Below the pieces are notes generated by a model. The model did not search any database. It had not been told where the DNA came from and saw only the letters and a program-made list of their open reading frames with translations. 64,000 nucleotides of DNA from Paraclostridium ghonii (GTDB taxonomy: Bacteria; Bacillota; Clostridia; Peptostreptococcales; Peptostreptococcaceae): NCBI RefSeq assembly GCF_030815085.1, contig NZ_JAUSWG010000003.1; one strand, given 5' to 3'. Positions 1 to 8,524 of this stretch are shown in pieces (position 1 is the stretch's first letter; each line of letters begins with the position of its first letter). A program made the position numbers and the translations under genes.

Positions 1-1251
1 TACCAAGTTAACAAGTACTTGCCTTATTAATAATCCATCTGCGTATATAACTATTATTTCTTCTGGAAGTTTTATCTTTATGTTTCTATTATTTTTAAAT
101 TGATTTACTCTTTTTACAGCATCGGTAACTATTTCTTCAGCTATTTCTATATTTTTTTTAATCTGAATTTCACCCTCATCTATCCTAGTCATACTAAGTA
201 TATTTTCTATAGATCGAGTAAGCCAATCTGAATCTTCATATATGTTATTGAGTAATTCTTTTTTTGTATTATCATCTATTTTTTCATAATTATCAATTAT
301 AGTAGATATTGATCCTAAAATACTAGCAAGCGGAGTTCTTAAATCATGAGATATTGATCTAATCAAATTACCTCTGATTCTTTCTTTATGAACTTCTAAG
401 TAATTTCTTCTATTTTGTTCATATAAATTTTCTTTTTCAATAGCTAATGCTACTTGTGTTGAAATAGAATCTAAAATAATTTTTTCATTTTCTGATATAG
501 GTTTTTTATTTTCACTACCTATACCAATTACTCCTAAAGTAGATTTTTTACCCTTAATAGGATGATAATAAATTCTTCTCTCACCATCTATTTGTGTAGT
601 AATACCCAGCGGTTTCCCTAATAAAAAGCATTTCTTTAAAGAGTCCCTTTCTAATCTAGAGTTAAAAATACTTTCCATAATATAACTACTATAGTGACTA
701 TATTCTATTGCTTTAGAATTATCATCTTTAAGTATTATTAATACATCTTTATTTAATATATCTACTAAACTATCTTTACAATGCCTAACTATATCTCTTT
801 TACTTTTAGACTTTAGTAATTTTTTATTATTTATATATAATAGTTTAATTCTTTTTTCTTTTATAGATGATATTCTAGCCTCTTTTTTTATTTTGTATGT
901 TAAGGAGCTTGTTATCAACGTTGCTATAAGCATTATAAAAAATGTAATTAAATATTCTGTGTCATATATTAAAAAAGTATAGTAAGGTTCAGTAAAGAAA
1001 AAATTAAAAGAAAGAACTCCTAAAATAGAAGCAATTACACCATAAATATATCCATATATAAAACTAGATACAAACAAGACTCCAATTGTAAGCACTAATA
1101 TAATATTTGCTTCATTAAATCCAATCCTTTTAAAAAATAAAGAAACTAATATTGCTAATACCATTATAGATATTGTTTTTAGCAAATTATAAAATATTAA
1201 ATGTTTGCCATAAACCTCTTCATAGTCTGTATAACGTTTTATTTTAGCCAA
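1..1251 (-). CDS. KdpD-like sensor histidine kinase lacking the N-terminal KdpD domain (3' end outside window)
   Basis: The reverse strand reads from a TTG at 1251, six bases after a GAGGTG ribosome binding site, to the window edge, about 417 residues without a stop. It begins with a short cytoplasmic stretch, then about four membrane helices of the DUF4118 type (roughly residues 20-110), a GAF-like region, and a kinase core whose H box reads SISHDLRTPLASILG, followed by the start of the ATPase domain. KdpD normally carries an extra 350-400 residue N-terminal KdpD/USP region; that is absent, so this is the short clostridial form. It probably senses envelope or ion stress and phosphorylates an OmpR-type regulator outside the window. 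No ATG in frame offers a better start. The C-terminal part of the ATPase domain is cut by the window. Confidence 0.85.
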   Translation of the reverse strand, partial: MAKIKRYTDYEEVYGKHLIFYNLLKTISIMVLAILVSLFFKRIGFNEANIILVLTIGVLFVSSFIYGYIYGVIASILGVLSFNFFFTEPYYTFLIYDTEYLITFFIMLIATLITSSLTYKIKKEARISSIKEKRIKLLYINNKKLLKSKSKRDIVRHCKDSLVDILNKDVLIILKDDNSKAIEYSHYSSYIMESIFNSRLERDSLKKCFLLGKPLGITTQIDGERRIYYHPIKGKKSTLGVIGIGSENKKPISENEKIILDSISTQVALAIEKENLYEQNRRNYLEVHKERIRGNLIRSISHDLRTPLASILGSISTIIDNYEKIDDNTKKELLNNIYEDSDWLTRSIENILSMTRIDEGEIQIKKNIEIAEEIVTDAVKRVNQFKNNRNIKIKLPEEIIVIYADGLLIRQVLVNLV

Positions 1252-1317
1252 ATGAGTCACCTCTAATTATGAAATTTATTTGCAAATCTATTTATATTAA
1301 ATCAAAAACTAAATAAC

Positions 1318-1363
1318 AAAAAGCCAGGACCCCTTAAGTTTACTAACTTACTCCTGACTTTTT
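1318..1363 (-). terminator. Intrinsic terminator or attenuator in the leader of the kinase gene
   Basis: On the minus strand AAAAAGTCAGGA pairs with TCCTGGCTTTTT (one G-U pair), with an inner TAAGTT/AACTTA stem and a U-rich tail. It lies about 65 bases upstream of the TTG start at 1251, so a transcript entering the kinase gene must cross it. Upstream (minus strand 1468-1461) is a perfect AGGAGGCT site followed only by tiny ORFs. It may be an attenuator or simply end a small RNA. Confidence 0.6.
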
Positions 1364-1521
1364 ATAACAATCCTAGATAAGATATTCTTATCAGAGAATT
1401 TTTTACATTCATATTATGCATTAATATTATCATACATATTCACTCATATCAACAATTTAAAGCCTCCTAATTTAAAGCGTTATATTTTTATTTAAAAAAA
1501 TTACACTTATGACAAAAATTA

Positions 1522-1606
1522 ACATATTATTACATTCTAAAACCACATTTAAGTGTGTGTAAAAACATATTAGGAGTAATTTGATTTTATAAAAAATAAA
1601 TATAAT
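1522..1606 (+). promoter_or_regulatory. Putative promoter and ACATTT-type repeats upstream of the thiopeptide precursors
   Basis: A TATAAT lies at 1601-1606 and a TTGATT at 1581-1586, only 14 bases apart, a poor spacing that would suit an activator-dependent promoter. Upstream are four ACAT-led nonamers: ACATATTAT (1522), ACATTCTAA (1532), ACATTTAAG (1545) and ACATATTAG (1565), the last two 20 bp apart. ACATTTAAG differs by one base from the usual LytTR/AgrA half site pattern. Binding by the AgrA-like regulator at 16098 is an inference. Confidence 0.45.
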
Positions 1607-1647
1607 ACAATTATATTACCTTAAACCAATGAAAGGAGGTAGTGATT

Positions 1648-1803
1648 ATGGCAAATGAAAAAAGAGAGTTTGATTTAAACGTAGAGATATTAGACTTAGA
1701 CGAAGTATCAGCAATACCTGAAACAACAGCAAGTAGTGGTTCAACTAGTTGCTCTGCTTCATCAACATGTGGTTCAAGTTCATGTTGTGGATCTTGTTTT
1801 TAA
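1648..1803 (+). CDS. Thiopeptide-type precursor peptide 1
   Basis: A 51-residue peptide with an AAAGGAGGT site seven bases upstream of its ATG. The first 28 residues form an acidic leader with a FDLNVEILDLDEV segment, resembling the FNLD-type recognition sequence bound by leader-binding domains, and an IPETTA end. The C-terminal part is almost only Ser, Thr, Cys, Gly and Ala, ending SCSASSTCGSSSCCGSCF (residues 34-51). Five cysteines (35, 41, 46, 47, 50) could become thiazoles, and serines dehydroalanines. The Ser-Cys start and the later Ser-Cys-Cys echo the thiocillin core. Neighbouring LanB-like, YcaO, dehydrogenase and SpaB_C enzymes support a thiopeptide. Where the leader is cut is not visible. 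The gene is too short for most gene finders. Confidence 0.9.
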   Translation: MANEKREFDLNVEILDLDEVSAIPETTASSGSTSCSASSTCGSSSCCGSCF

Positions 1804-1852
1804 TTTTTGTTAATAAATTATACTAATTAAACAAACGAAAGGGGAAATTAAA

Positions 1853-2008
1853 ATGGCAAATGAAAAAAGAGAGTTTGATTTAAACGTAGAAATATTAGAC
1901 TTAGATGAGGTATCTGCAATACCTGAAACAACTGCAAGTAGTGGATCTTCTAGCTGTTCTGCATCATCAACTTGTGGTTCAAGTTCATGCTGTGGATCTT
2001 GTGCTTAA
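1853..2008 (+). CDS. Thiopeptide-type precursor peptide 2
   Basis: The second 51-residue precursor lies 49 bases after the first, behind a GAAAGGGGAA ribosome binding site. Its leader is identical to that of precursor 1; only two residues differ, both in the Ser/Cys-rich part: Ser instead of Thr at 33 and Ala instead of Phe at 51. Nearly all nucleotide differences are silent third-position changes, so the duplication is old enough to drift while the peptide is kept. This is good evidence for selection on the peptide. Both precursors would be processed by the one enzyme set downstream, giving two closely related products that differ at the C-terminal residue. An alternative is that one copy serves mainly to raise dosage. 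Confidence 0.9.
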   Translation: MANEKREFDLNVEILDLDEVSAIPETTASSGSSSCSASSTCGSSSCCGSCA

Positions 2009-2076
2009 TTTAGGATAAACATGTCATACATTTAATAATTTATATGAATATAAATATAAAACAGATTTAAAAATAT

Positions 2077-2118
2077 TAGATATTCCACTTTATGCTTTTT
2101 AATAAAGTGGAGTATCTA
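2077..2118 (+). promoter_or_regulatory. Strong hairpin between precursor genes and biosynthetic genes
   Basis: TAGATATTCCACTTTA pairs with TAAAGTGGAGTATCTA (16 base pairs with one G-U) around a 10-base loop. It is not followed by a run of T, so it is not a standard terminator. Its place after the precursors and 22 bases before the first enzyme suits an RNA processing or stabilising element giving more precursor than enzyme mRNA. Confidence 0.7.
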
Positions 2119-2139
2119 GATTAATAAATGGAGAAATTT

Positions 2140-3168
2140 ATGAACCAAATTTGTATATATAACTTTGAAACAAAATTTGATAATCAAATTATTAAGGATA
2201 TAACTTCAACTATTAAGTCAAATGATGAATATTTTTTATCAAGAAATTGGGAAGGTGGACCTCATATACAAGTAATTTTTTCTAATAAGTATAAAGAGGA
2301 AGAAATCGAATGTGTTGCCTCTAAGCTTAGAGAGTATATGAAGTCTAAAACAATGCCAAAAGAACAAGAGGCTCTTATTAAAAATAAATATGAAAAATAT
2401 TTTGCTAATTTAGCTCTTCTAGAAAACAAAAAAGAAATTCGTAGTGTAAAAGACCACGGATTAGTTGAAATAAGACCATATGATTTTTTTTACCAAAACC
2501 AAAATATGACTACTATGTACATTAAAAAAAGATTTGAGATTCAAAGTTTATTATTGGAAACATTTGAGCTAATAAATAGTGAAAATTTAAACCCTATACA
2601 TATTTTCTCATCTATATTCTCCCATATATCAAATATATATAATGAAGATGGAAAAAACAAAGGGTACTTTTCTTTTATATCTCATGTTCACGGTTTCTTT
2701 GAATTGTCTAAGAAAGAAAATAGAAACATTAGTGAAGAAATTTTTGAGGATATGTTTAAAGAAAATATACAAATCATACAAGACACTCAGGTTCACCATT
2801 TTAAAATAATAGAAAAATGGTTTAATACTTTTGAAATAATTTATAAAGATATGTATGAAGATGTAAATAATTTAGTAGATTCTAGTTATCAAAAATCTAT
2901 TGAAGATTCAATTAATGCATTAAATGAACAATTTAATAATGATTTTCATAAGAATTTTGTTAAATACTCGCAAGATAAAAATTTTACAGAAAACAAAAAA
3001 GCAACGACCTATAGATTACTAATAAATTTATTATACCTTACATTACCACTATTTAAAATTAGTGCTTATAAGAAACAACAATGTATTTATTTTGCTTATA
3101 GACTGGTAGAAGAAAGTAGAGGTATCACATGGAGGGAGGAAATAGGTCTTGACCTCAACAATAAGTAA
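2140..3168 (+). CDS. SpaB_C-type thiopeptide protein, candidate [4+2] cyclase (TclM/TbtD-like)
   Basis: A protein of 342 residues. Near residue 30 it has FLSRNWEGGPHIQV, the signature of the SpaB C-terminal or 'thiopeptide-type bacteriocin biosynthesis' family. In thiopeptide clusters one member of this family removes glutamate from glutamylated Ser/Thr and another joins two dehydroalanines into the central pyridine and releases the leader. The other copy here (11395) keeps the NRLGVSPENE motif of the elimination type, so this longer divergent one is the better candidate for the cyclase; that assignment is inference. I chose ATG 2140 over ATG 2128 because GGAG sits six bases before 2140 and overlaps the earlier codon. 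It overlaps the next gene by 20 bases. Confidence 0.75.
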   Translation: MNQICIYNFETKFDNQIIKDITSTIKSNDEYFLSRNWEGGPHIQVIFSNKYKEEEIECVASKLREYMKSKTMPKEQEALIKNKYEKYFANLALLENKKEIRSVKDHGLVEIRPYDFFYQNQNMTTMYIKKRFEIQSLLLETFELINSENLNPIHIFSSIFSHISNIYNEDGKNKGYFSFISHVHGFFELSKKENRNISEEIFEDMFKENIQIIQDTQVHHFKIIEKWFNTFEIIYKDMYEDVNNLVDSSYQKSIEDSINALNEQFNNDFHKNFVKYSQDKNFTENKKATTYRLLINLLYLTLPLFKISAYKKQQCIYFAYRLVEESRGITWREEIGLDLNNK

Positions 3169-5635
3169 AAATCCATTTAGCCTTTATAGAGGTAGTGATA
3201 TTTCTGATAAGTGGTACTTTGATATGAAAGATGAAACCAACGAATTACTACAAAGTATACAACTATTAGAAATCACTGTAGTTGAATTAGAAGATGAAAA
3301 AACTAAATTAATAGCTTTTTTAGAAAGTGAATTTCACAAAACAAAAGATACTCTAATACTTAATATAAAAAGAGATGTACACAATAATAGATTGAATAAA
3401 TTAATTAAATACCCTGAAAATTGCTTAACTAAGTTAAGATTAGATAAATTTATAGAATTACTAAAAAGAGAAGAGTTAATTAATAATAAATTATTGGAAA
3501 GTTATAAAAAATCTTATGATAACTCTAGAAAAATCCTTCAAAGAGAGATTTCTGATGAAGAGTTAAGAAAAACAATTATATTTTTCAATAAAAATATTTA
3601 TTACAACATAGATAAATATCTAGATGTAAATACAAACGAACACAATAAAAGATTAAGAAAATTAGATGGCTTTATTATAAATTTACTTGTAAGAAGTTCT
3701 ATGAAAACAAGCCCATTTTCTTTTTTAACTAAAACAGGAACATTAAGTAAAAACTATACTCCAGACAAGCTTGTAAATGTAGAGATTAACCACTCTTTAA
3801 TGTATAGAATTTTAATAGAATATCTAAGAAATGATGAGGATGCTATTAAAAAAGTACCCGTTTTAGTATCAAGATTTGGAGTAAAAGACTCTAAAATCTT
3901 ATTTATAACGCAAGAAAACGTGAAACAATCTAAAAAGATATTTGAAACAAGAGATAGATTTATTGAATTTCCATTAGATGTAAAGCTAATTGACTTTTTA
4001 AAGAAAAGTGAAAATAAGGTTTTATACTATGAAGATTTTGAAAAATACCTTAAAGATAACAGCTTATACGAAGACAATGAATTTGATGTTTACAAAAGCT
4101 TAGTTAAATATAAGATTTTAATTCAGAAAATTGCAGTAGAAAACAAAAGATATTTAATACCTGAAATAATAAAATTTTTAAAAATATATGATATATGTAC
4201 CAAACTCTCAGAATCTTTATTAGATATTGAAGATAATAGAGAAAAGTTTGAAACTGCAAGTGTAAGTGATCGATTACAAATTTGGAGTAATATAGATAAC
4301 TCTGTTAAAAGCTTATGTGCTGAGTTACCAAGTTTTGATACAGATTTACTGTATGAGGATGTAATTTTTCCAATATATAAAAATGATGAGAATAATGTAA
4401 AAGAAAATATAGAGTTTTCAAAAGATTTCTTTGAAGGACTTTTAGATTTAATTTTATTATTTGACGTTAATATAAGATATAAATTTGAAGTTGCTCATAT
4501 ATTTAAAAATATTTATGGAAGCAATGAAGTTAATTTATACGATAGTAACTTGTTAAATAATGTATTCTTTAGTCCATTTAGATACTTTGTACCATATTTT
4601 AAAAATATGAATTATAGATATAAAAATGGAGTTTCTCCTGAAGTAAAAATATTAGACGATATAAAAGAAGAGTTTCTGGATTGTTTTGATAATCTTATAA
4701 AAAATGATGAAAGTTGTATTGATATAGGAAGCATAATTAAGAAATTTTCAAATAAAATTCCAAAATATATAAAAGATAACAATGAGTACAGCGTAACTTT
4801 ATTTTATCAGCTTATGGGTGAGGATATTGTCTTAAATGATGTATATGATGGGCAGGAAAAATTTTTATCAAGGTTTAAAGACTTTTTTAAAAATATTAAC
4901 TTAGATCCAGATTATAAAGAATACATTTTTAAAAATTATACAAATAAAAACTATTACGAAGTTACAGATTTATTTGGTTTCAATGGTGGAATACATGAAA
5001 GGACGTATGATAAAAAATTTAATCTTAATATAGGATATCAACGCTTTATAGATGAATCTTGTGACGGTATTGAAGATTTTAAGGTAAAGTACGATGAAAA
5101 AACTAAAAGAGTTATATTTTTAGATAAAAAAAATATAGAATCTAAAATATGTTACAAATCATCACTTGTACCTATATTCTTACCAGGAATATTATCAGTA
5201 TTTTTATTAATGTTTCAAAGCGGAAGATTAAATTTTGATATAAATCATTTCTGTAGAGGAAAAAAACATGTAAATCGCATTTATTTAGATAACGTTATAA
5301 TATCCCGAGAAAAATGGATATTAAACATAAATGAAATGCAAAATATAGTACAAAACTCAAAGACAGACATGGATTTGTACTTAAACATAAGAAAGTACTT
5401 TATAGAAATAGGGCTTCCTAAAAAATTCTTCTTAAAGAAGTTTCGTGAAGAAGAAGAGTTCTTATTAATAAAGCCTATGTTTATAGATATAGAGGTTCCT
5501 TTAATAATGAAAACTTTTGTATCACAAATTAGTAATTATTTTGAAAAAGATGCGTCATTTTACATTGAAGAAGTGTTGCCAGAATTCCAAGGAAATCTGA
5601 CTGAATATATGGTTGAGTACACTATAGATAAATAG
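3149..5635 (+). CDS. LanB-like dehydratase, glutamylation domain (TclK/TbtB-like)
   Basis: An 828-residue protein matching the N-terminal domain of class I lantibiotic dehydratases, which use glutamyl-tRNA to glutamylate Ser and Thr of a precursor peptide. The family motif appears as RSSMKTSPFSFLTKTG near residue 182, with the typical N-terminal FSLYRGS stretch. Full-length LanB has about 1000 residues including the elimination domain; here elimination is on a separate gene, the split arrangement known from thiopeptides. Start is TTG at 3149, eight bases after GGAGGGAGGA (3131-3140), inside the end of the previous gene, so the two are translationally coupled. It works in the cytoplasm after azole formation, making the dehydroalanines needed for the pyridine ring. 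Confidence 0.88.
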   Translation: MTSTISKNPFSLYRGSDISDKWYFDMKDETNELLQSIQLLEITVVELEDEKTKLIAFLESEFHKTKDTLILNIKRDVHNNRLNKLIKYPENCLTKLRLDKFIELLKREELINNKLLESYKKSYDNSRKILQREISDEELRKTIIFFNKNIYYNIDKYLDVNTNEHNKRLRKLDGFIINLLVRSSMKTSPFSFLTKTGTLSKNYTPDKLVNVEINHSLMYRILIEYLRNDEDAIKKVPVLVSRFGVKDSKILFITQENVKQSKKIFETRDRFIEFPLDVKLIDFLKKSENKVLYYEDFEKYLKDNSLYEDNEFDVYKSLVKYKILIQKIAVENKRYLIPEIIKFLKIYDICTKLSESLLDIEDNREKFETASVSDRLQIWSNIDNSVKSLCAELPSFDTDLLYEDVIFPIYKNDENNVKENIEFSKDFFEGLLDLILLFDVNIRYKFEVAHIFKNIYGSNEVNLYDSNLLNNVFFSPFRYFVPYFKNMNYRYKNGVSPEVKILDDIKEEFLDCFDNLIKNDESCIDIGSIIKKFSNKIPKYIKDNNEYSVTLFYQLMGEDIVLNDVYDGQEKFLSRFKDFFKNINLDPDYKEYIFKNYTNKNYYEVTDLFGFNGGIHERTYDKKFNLNIGYQRFIDESCDGIEDFKVKYDEKTKRVIFLDKKNIESKICYKSSLVPIFLPGILSVFLLMFQSGRLNFDINHFCRGKKHVNRIYLDNVIISREKWILNINEMQNIVQNSKTDMDLYLNIRKYFIEIGLPKKFFLKKFREEEEFLLIKPMFIDIEVPLIMKTFVSQISNYFEKDASFYIEEVLPEFQGNLTEYMVEYTIDK

Positions 5636-5646
5636 GGGGTAAGTAA

Positions 5647-6381
5647 ATGTATAATGTTGATGTAACTAACTTACATAAAAGTTATGGTAAGAAAAAAGTA
5701 TTAAAAGGTATCAACTTTAGAGCTAAAAAAGGAGAAATCATTGGTGTTATAGGAAAGAATGGGGCCGGGAAATCAACTTTTCTAGAAATATTAATGACAA
5801 TTAAAGAATTTGATAGTGGAGAAGTTGTTGTATTAGATCAAAATCTAAAAAATATAAGTGACACTAAATTAAAAAAATTAAAAGAAAATATTTCAGCTGT
5901 GTTACAACCAACTCAATTTTACAAAAAATTAAAAATAAAAGAACTTCTACAACTATTCAATGCTTATTATGGAAACAAAGCAAATTTAGAAGAAATAATT
6001 GACGAGTTTGAGCTACAAGGTCACCTAAATAGTTACTTTGATGATTTATCAGGAGGTTGGAAGCAAAAGGTAAGCTTAGCAATTGCTTTTTCATCAAATC
6101 CAAGGTTAATTATACTTGATGAGCCTACTACTGGATTAGACCCTCATATGAGAAATAGATTATGGAAAAATATAATTAATTATATTAAAAAAAATGAAAG
6201 TACAGTTATTTTATCAACACACTATATGGATGAAATAGAAACTTATTGCGATAAAGTTCTTTTCATTAACAATGGTACAAATGAAATATTTGATACACCA
6301 CAAAACATATTGAACCTAGGGTATAAAACAATTAATGATTTTTACTTAAAAAAAATATCAGCTGAAGGAGAAATGATATGA
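5647..6381 (+). CDS. ABC transporter ATP-binding protein, thiopeptide export or immunity
   Basis: A 244-residue ATPase with Walker A GKNGAGKST at residues 36-44, a signature motif LSGGWKQK (Trp in the usual Gln position), and Walker B LIILDEPTTGLDP, followed by the switch His in LSTHYMDEIE. It is of the ABC-2 drug exporter (CcmA/DrrA) class. Its stop codon overlaps the ATG of the permease at 6378 by four bases. Placed inside the biosynthetic operon, the pair most likely exports the finished peptide and may also give self-protection, since no other resistance gene is visible in the cluster. Confidence 0.9.
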   Translation: MYNVDVTNLHKSYGKKKVLKGINFRAKKGEIIGVIGKNGAGKSTFLEILMTIKEFDSGEVVVLDQNLKNISDTKLKKLKENISAVLQPTQFYKKLKIKELLQLFNAYYGNKANLEEIIDEFELQGHLNSYFDDLSGGWKQKVSLAIAFSSNPRLIILDEPTTGLDPHMRNRLWKNIINYIKKNESTVILSTHYMDEIETYCDKVLFINNGTNEIFDTPQNILNLGYKTINDFYLKKISAEGEMI

Positions 6382-7118
6382 TTTTAACACAAATAAAATA
6401 TGATTTAAAAATGTTTACTAGAGAATTATTTTATTTAGCTTTTACTGTTATACTTCCACCCGTATCATATATAATAATGGGACAAATGTTCGGAGGTAAT
6501 ACTTACAATGGAGGTATGAGTTATGCACAAATATATACTCCTTCATTTATAATTTTAATAAGTTTTTCAGTAATATTTTTTGCTTTTGGATTTGATCAAG
6601 TAATGAATAGATCCTTTGGTATTGAACGTAGATTATTGATTACTCCAATAACAGATAAAGTTCTATTAATCTCTGCAATAGTTAAAACAATAATTATTAC
6701 AAGCATGGGATTTTTCTTAATCTCATTAATAGGAATATTCGTATATGATTTAAAACTTACAGTACCACATTATTTAATTTCATATGTTTCATTAATGGGA
6801 CTTAATGCACTGCTTCTAGTATTCTCACATGCATTGTATAAAAACTTTAATGATATGAAAAGTGCATTAGTAACATCTATAGTGCTGTTTCAAGTAGTAA
6901 TGTTTACTGGTGGATTTTCAATACCAGTAGAACAATTACCAAAATTTATGAAAGTTATTGCAAATATTAATCCTGTTTATCATATAAGTCAAATTTATAT
7001 GAAAATATGGAATGAATCTTTTGAAATTAATAAAGATACTATTAACTCTTTATTATTCTTAGCAGCTGTATTAGTAATTTCTCTTTTAGTTATTAAATTT
7101 AGTAAAAAGAAAGGGTAA
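6378..7118 (+). CDS. ABC-2 type permease, thiopeptide export or immunity
   Basis: A 246-residue integral membrane protein with about six hydrophobic helices (near residues 17-35, 54-74, 92-116, 134-150, 163-180 and 224-242), as in ABC-2 permeases of DrrB type. A short loop with a GGNTYNGGMSYAQ stretch lies between the first two helices. It begins within the ATPase stop codon (ATGA overlap), which shows tight coupling with the preceding gene. It should form the membrane channel of the exporter, as a dimer. The substrate is inferred from the operon only. Confidence 0.88.
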   Translation: MILTQIKYDLKMFTRELFYLAFTVILPPVSYIIMGQMFGGNTYNGGMSYAQIYTPSFIILISFSVIFFAFGFDQVMNRSFGIERRLLITPITDKVLLISAIVKTIIITSMGFFLISLIGIFVYDLKLTVPHYLISYVSLMGLNALLLVFSHALYKNFNDMKSALVTSIVLFQVVMFTGGFSIPVEQLPKFMKVIANINPVYHISQIYMKIWNESFEINKDTINSLLFLAAVLVISLLVIKFSKKKG

Positions 7119-7123
7119 TATTT

Positions 7124-8524
7124 ATGCATCTTGTAAAATTAAGGGGTACTATTAGACAATATTATAAAGATTCTAATGTTATAATACATGGATTAAAACA
7201 TAAACTTAAACTTAAGGCCAGCAAAGAAGAGTATATAGATATTCAAAAAATATTTTCTAAAGCTTTAAATGGAATTGAACTAAATGCATTAAATGATGAA
7301 TTTCCAAAGTATAGAAATTTAATTAATTTATTTCATAGGCAAAATATTTTTTATAATATAGATTCAGAGTGTTTAAAAAAACACTCTGAAAAAGATTACT
7401 TTAACTGGATTGAACAAAAGTTTGAAAATGTAAGTGAAAATTTAAATTTAATAACTAAAGTTAAAATATGTATACCTGATAGTTTCAATGGAAAAGATTA
7501 TTTAATTAAATTGCTAGATAGAAACAATATTTCATATGAAGTTAGCAATACAAATAACTTTAAAATTTTATTACTTGATAAAGAAATATGTGAATATCAA
7601 ATTTATGAACTTAGACATGAAGAATTTATAGTATCACCAGTAATAAGCAAATTTAATAAAGCAGAAGTTGGGCATATATCTCCAAGAATTGTTTCTTCAA
7701 TAATTTTATACTGTGCTATTCATTGTGCTATAGATCCTGATAATAAGTTAGTATTTACTATTAATAGCGATTTAGAAGTTGATAAAAAGCTATATTTTGA
7801 AGGTATAAATAAAGAGAAAATCCTGAAAAAAAATGAAGTTACTGATGATGGTATATCTAACTTAAATGCTTTAGAATTTTTTATTCAAAATTATTTTTCT
7901 GAAATTTTATCTTTAAATAAAAACAAAGACTATAACGATTATTTACAATCACCTATACAAGTATGTACTATTCAAACAATAAGTAAAAACTTTTATTTTG
8001 CTGATATTAGTTATCCTAGATTGGCAAAATTCATATCTGAGGTTGGTTTTGCAGAGTTATTGAAAACTATATACAATAAAGAATTTTTCGTATTAAAAGG
8101 TGAAGAGGTAATTCATAAGAGTATGCGTAGTAGTTTAAAAAGCCTTGGAAAACTTTCATTAAATAAAATTTCAGATGGAGATATGATAGAAAACATATTA
8201 AAACAAGAGAATTTTAATATTGATTTATATATTCAATATTGTAAAGATAATAGTAAGTTTATAGTTATTAAAAATAAAGATACTAACAAGTTTATAAAGT
8301 GTAATATACCAATACAGCAAGATGAGCATATAACTACACTTTTGTTTACTTGGATAAGTATGAAATTAAACTCTATTAATCCTGAGGAATGCTTCTTTTA
8401 TGAAGAATCTGTAATAGATACTATATATAATACATTAGACACTACAGTTAATACTAATCTAAGCAACATACTTGCAGGGTATGGATTTTCATACCAAATA
8501 AAGGAGGTTGCAAATGAAAATTAA
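7124..8524 (+). CDS. Cyclodehydratase partner protein, E1/ocin-ThiF-like (TclI/TbtF-like)
   Basis: A 466-residue protein placed just before the YcaO gene, where thiopeptide clusters keep the 'ocin-ThiF-like' partner that binds the leader peptide and presents it to YcaO. The N-terminal 90 residues look like a small winged-helix leader-binding (RRE) domain; the middle is a degenerate E1-like fold including FIVSPVIS and a histidine/cysteine-bearing stretch (ILYCAIHCAID) without a clear ATP-binding GxGxxG motif. Sequence similarity is weak by eye and the name rests largely on size and gene order. Its last 11 bases overlap the YcaO start. Another possibility is a dedicated precursor-binding scaffold. 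Confidence 0.6.
   Translation: MHLVKLRGTIRQYYKDSNVIIHGLKHKLKLKASKEEYIDIQKIFSKALNGIELNALNDEFPKYRNLINLFHRQNIFYNIDSECLKKHSEKDYFNWIEQKFENVSENLNLITKVKICIPDSFNGKDYLIKLLDRNNISYEVSNTNNFKILLLDKEICEYQIYELRHEEFIVSPVISKFNKAEVGHISPRIVSSIILYCAIHCAIDPDNKLVFTINSDLEVDKKLYFEGINKEKILKKNEVTDDGISNLNALEFFIQNYFSEILSLNKNKDYNDYLQSPIQVCTIQTISKNFYFADISYPRLAKFISEVGFAELLKTIYNKEFFVLKGEEVIHKSMRSSLKSLGKLSLNKISDGDMIENILKQENFNIDLYIQYCKDNSKFIVIKNKDTNKFIKCNIPIQQDEHITTLLFTWISMKLNSINPEECFFYEESVIDTIYNTLDTTVNTNLSNILAGYGFSYQIKEVANEN

Noticed and set aside
1252..1560. A c-di-AMP (ydaO-type) riboswitch before the KdpD-like kinase.
   Set aside because: Potassium genes often have one, but I could not find its conserved GGGG and pseudoknot elements; only a terminator and short hairpins are visible.
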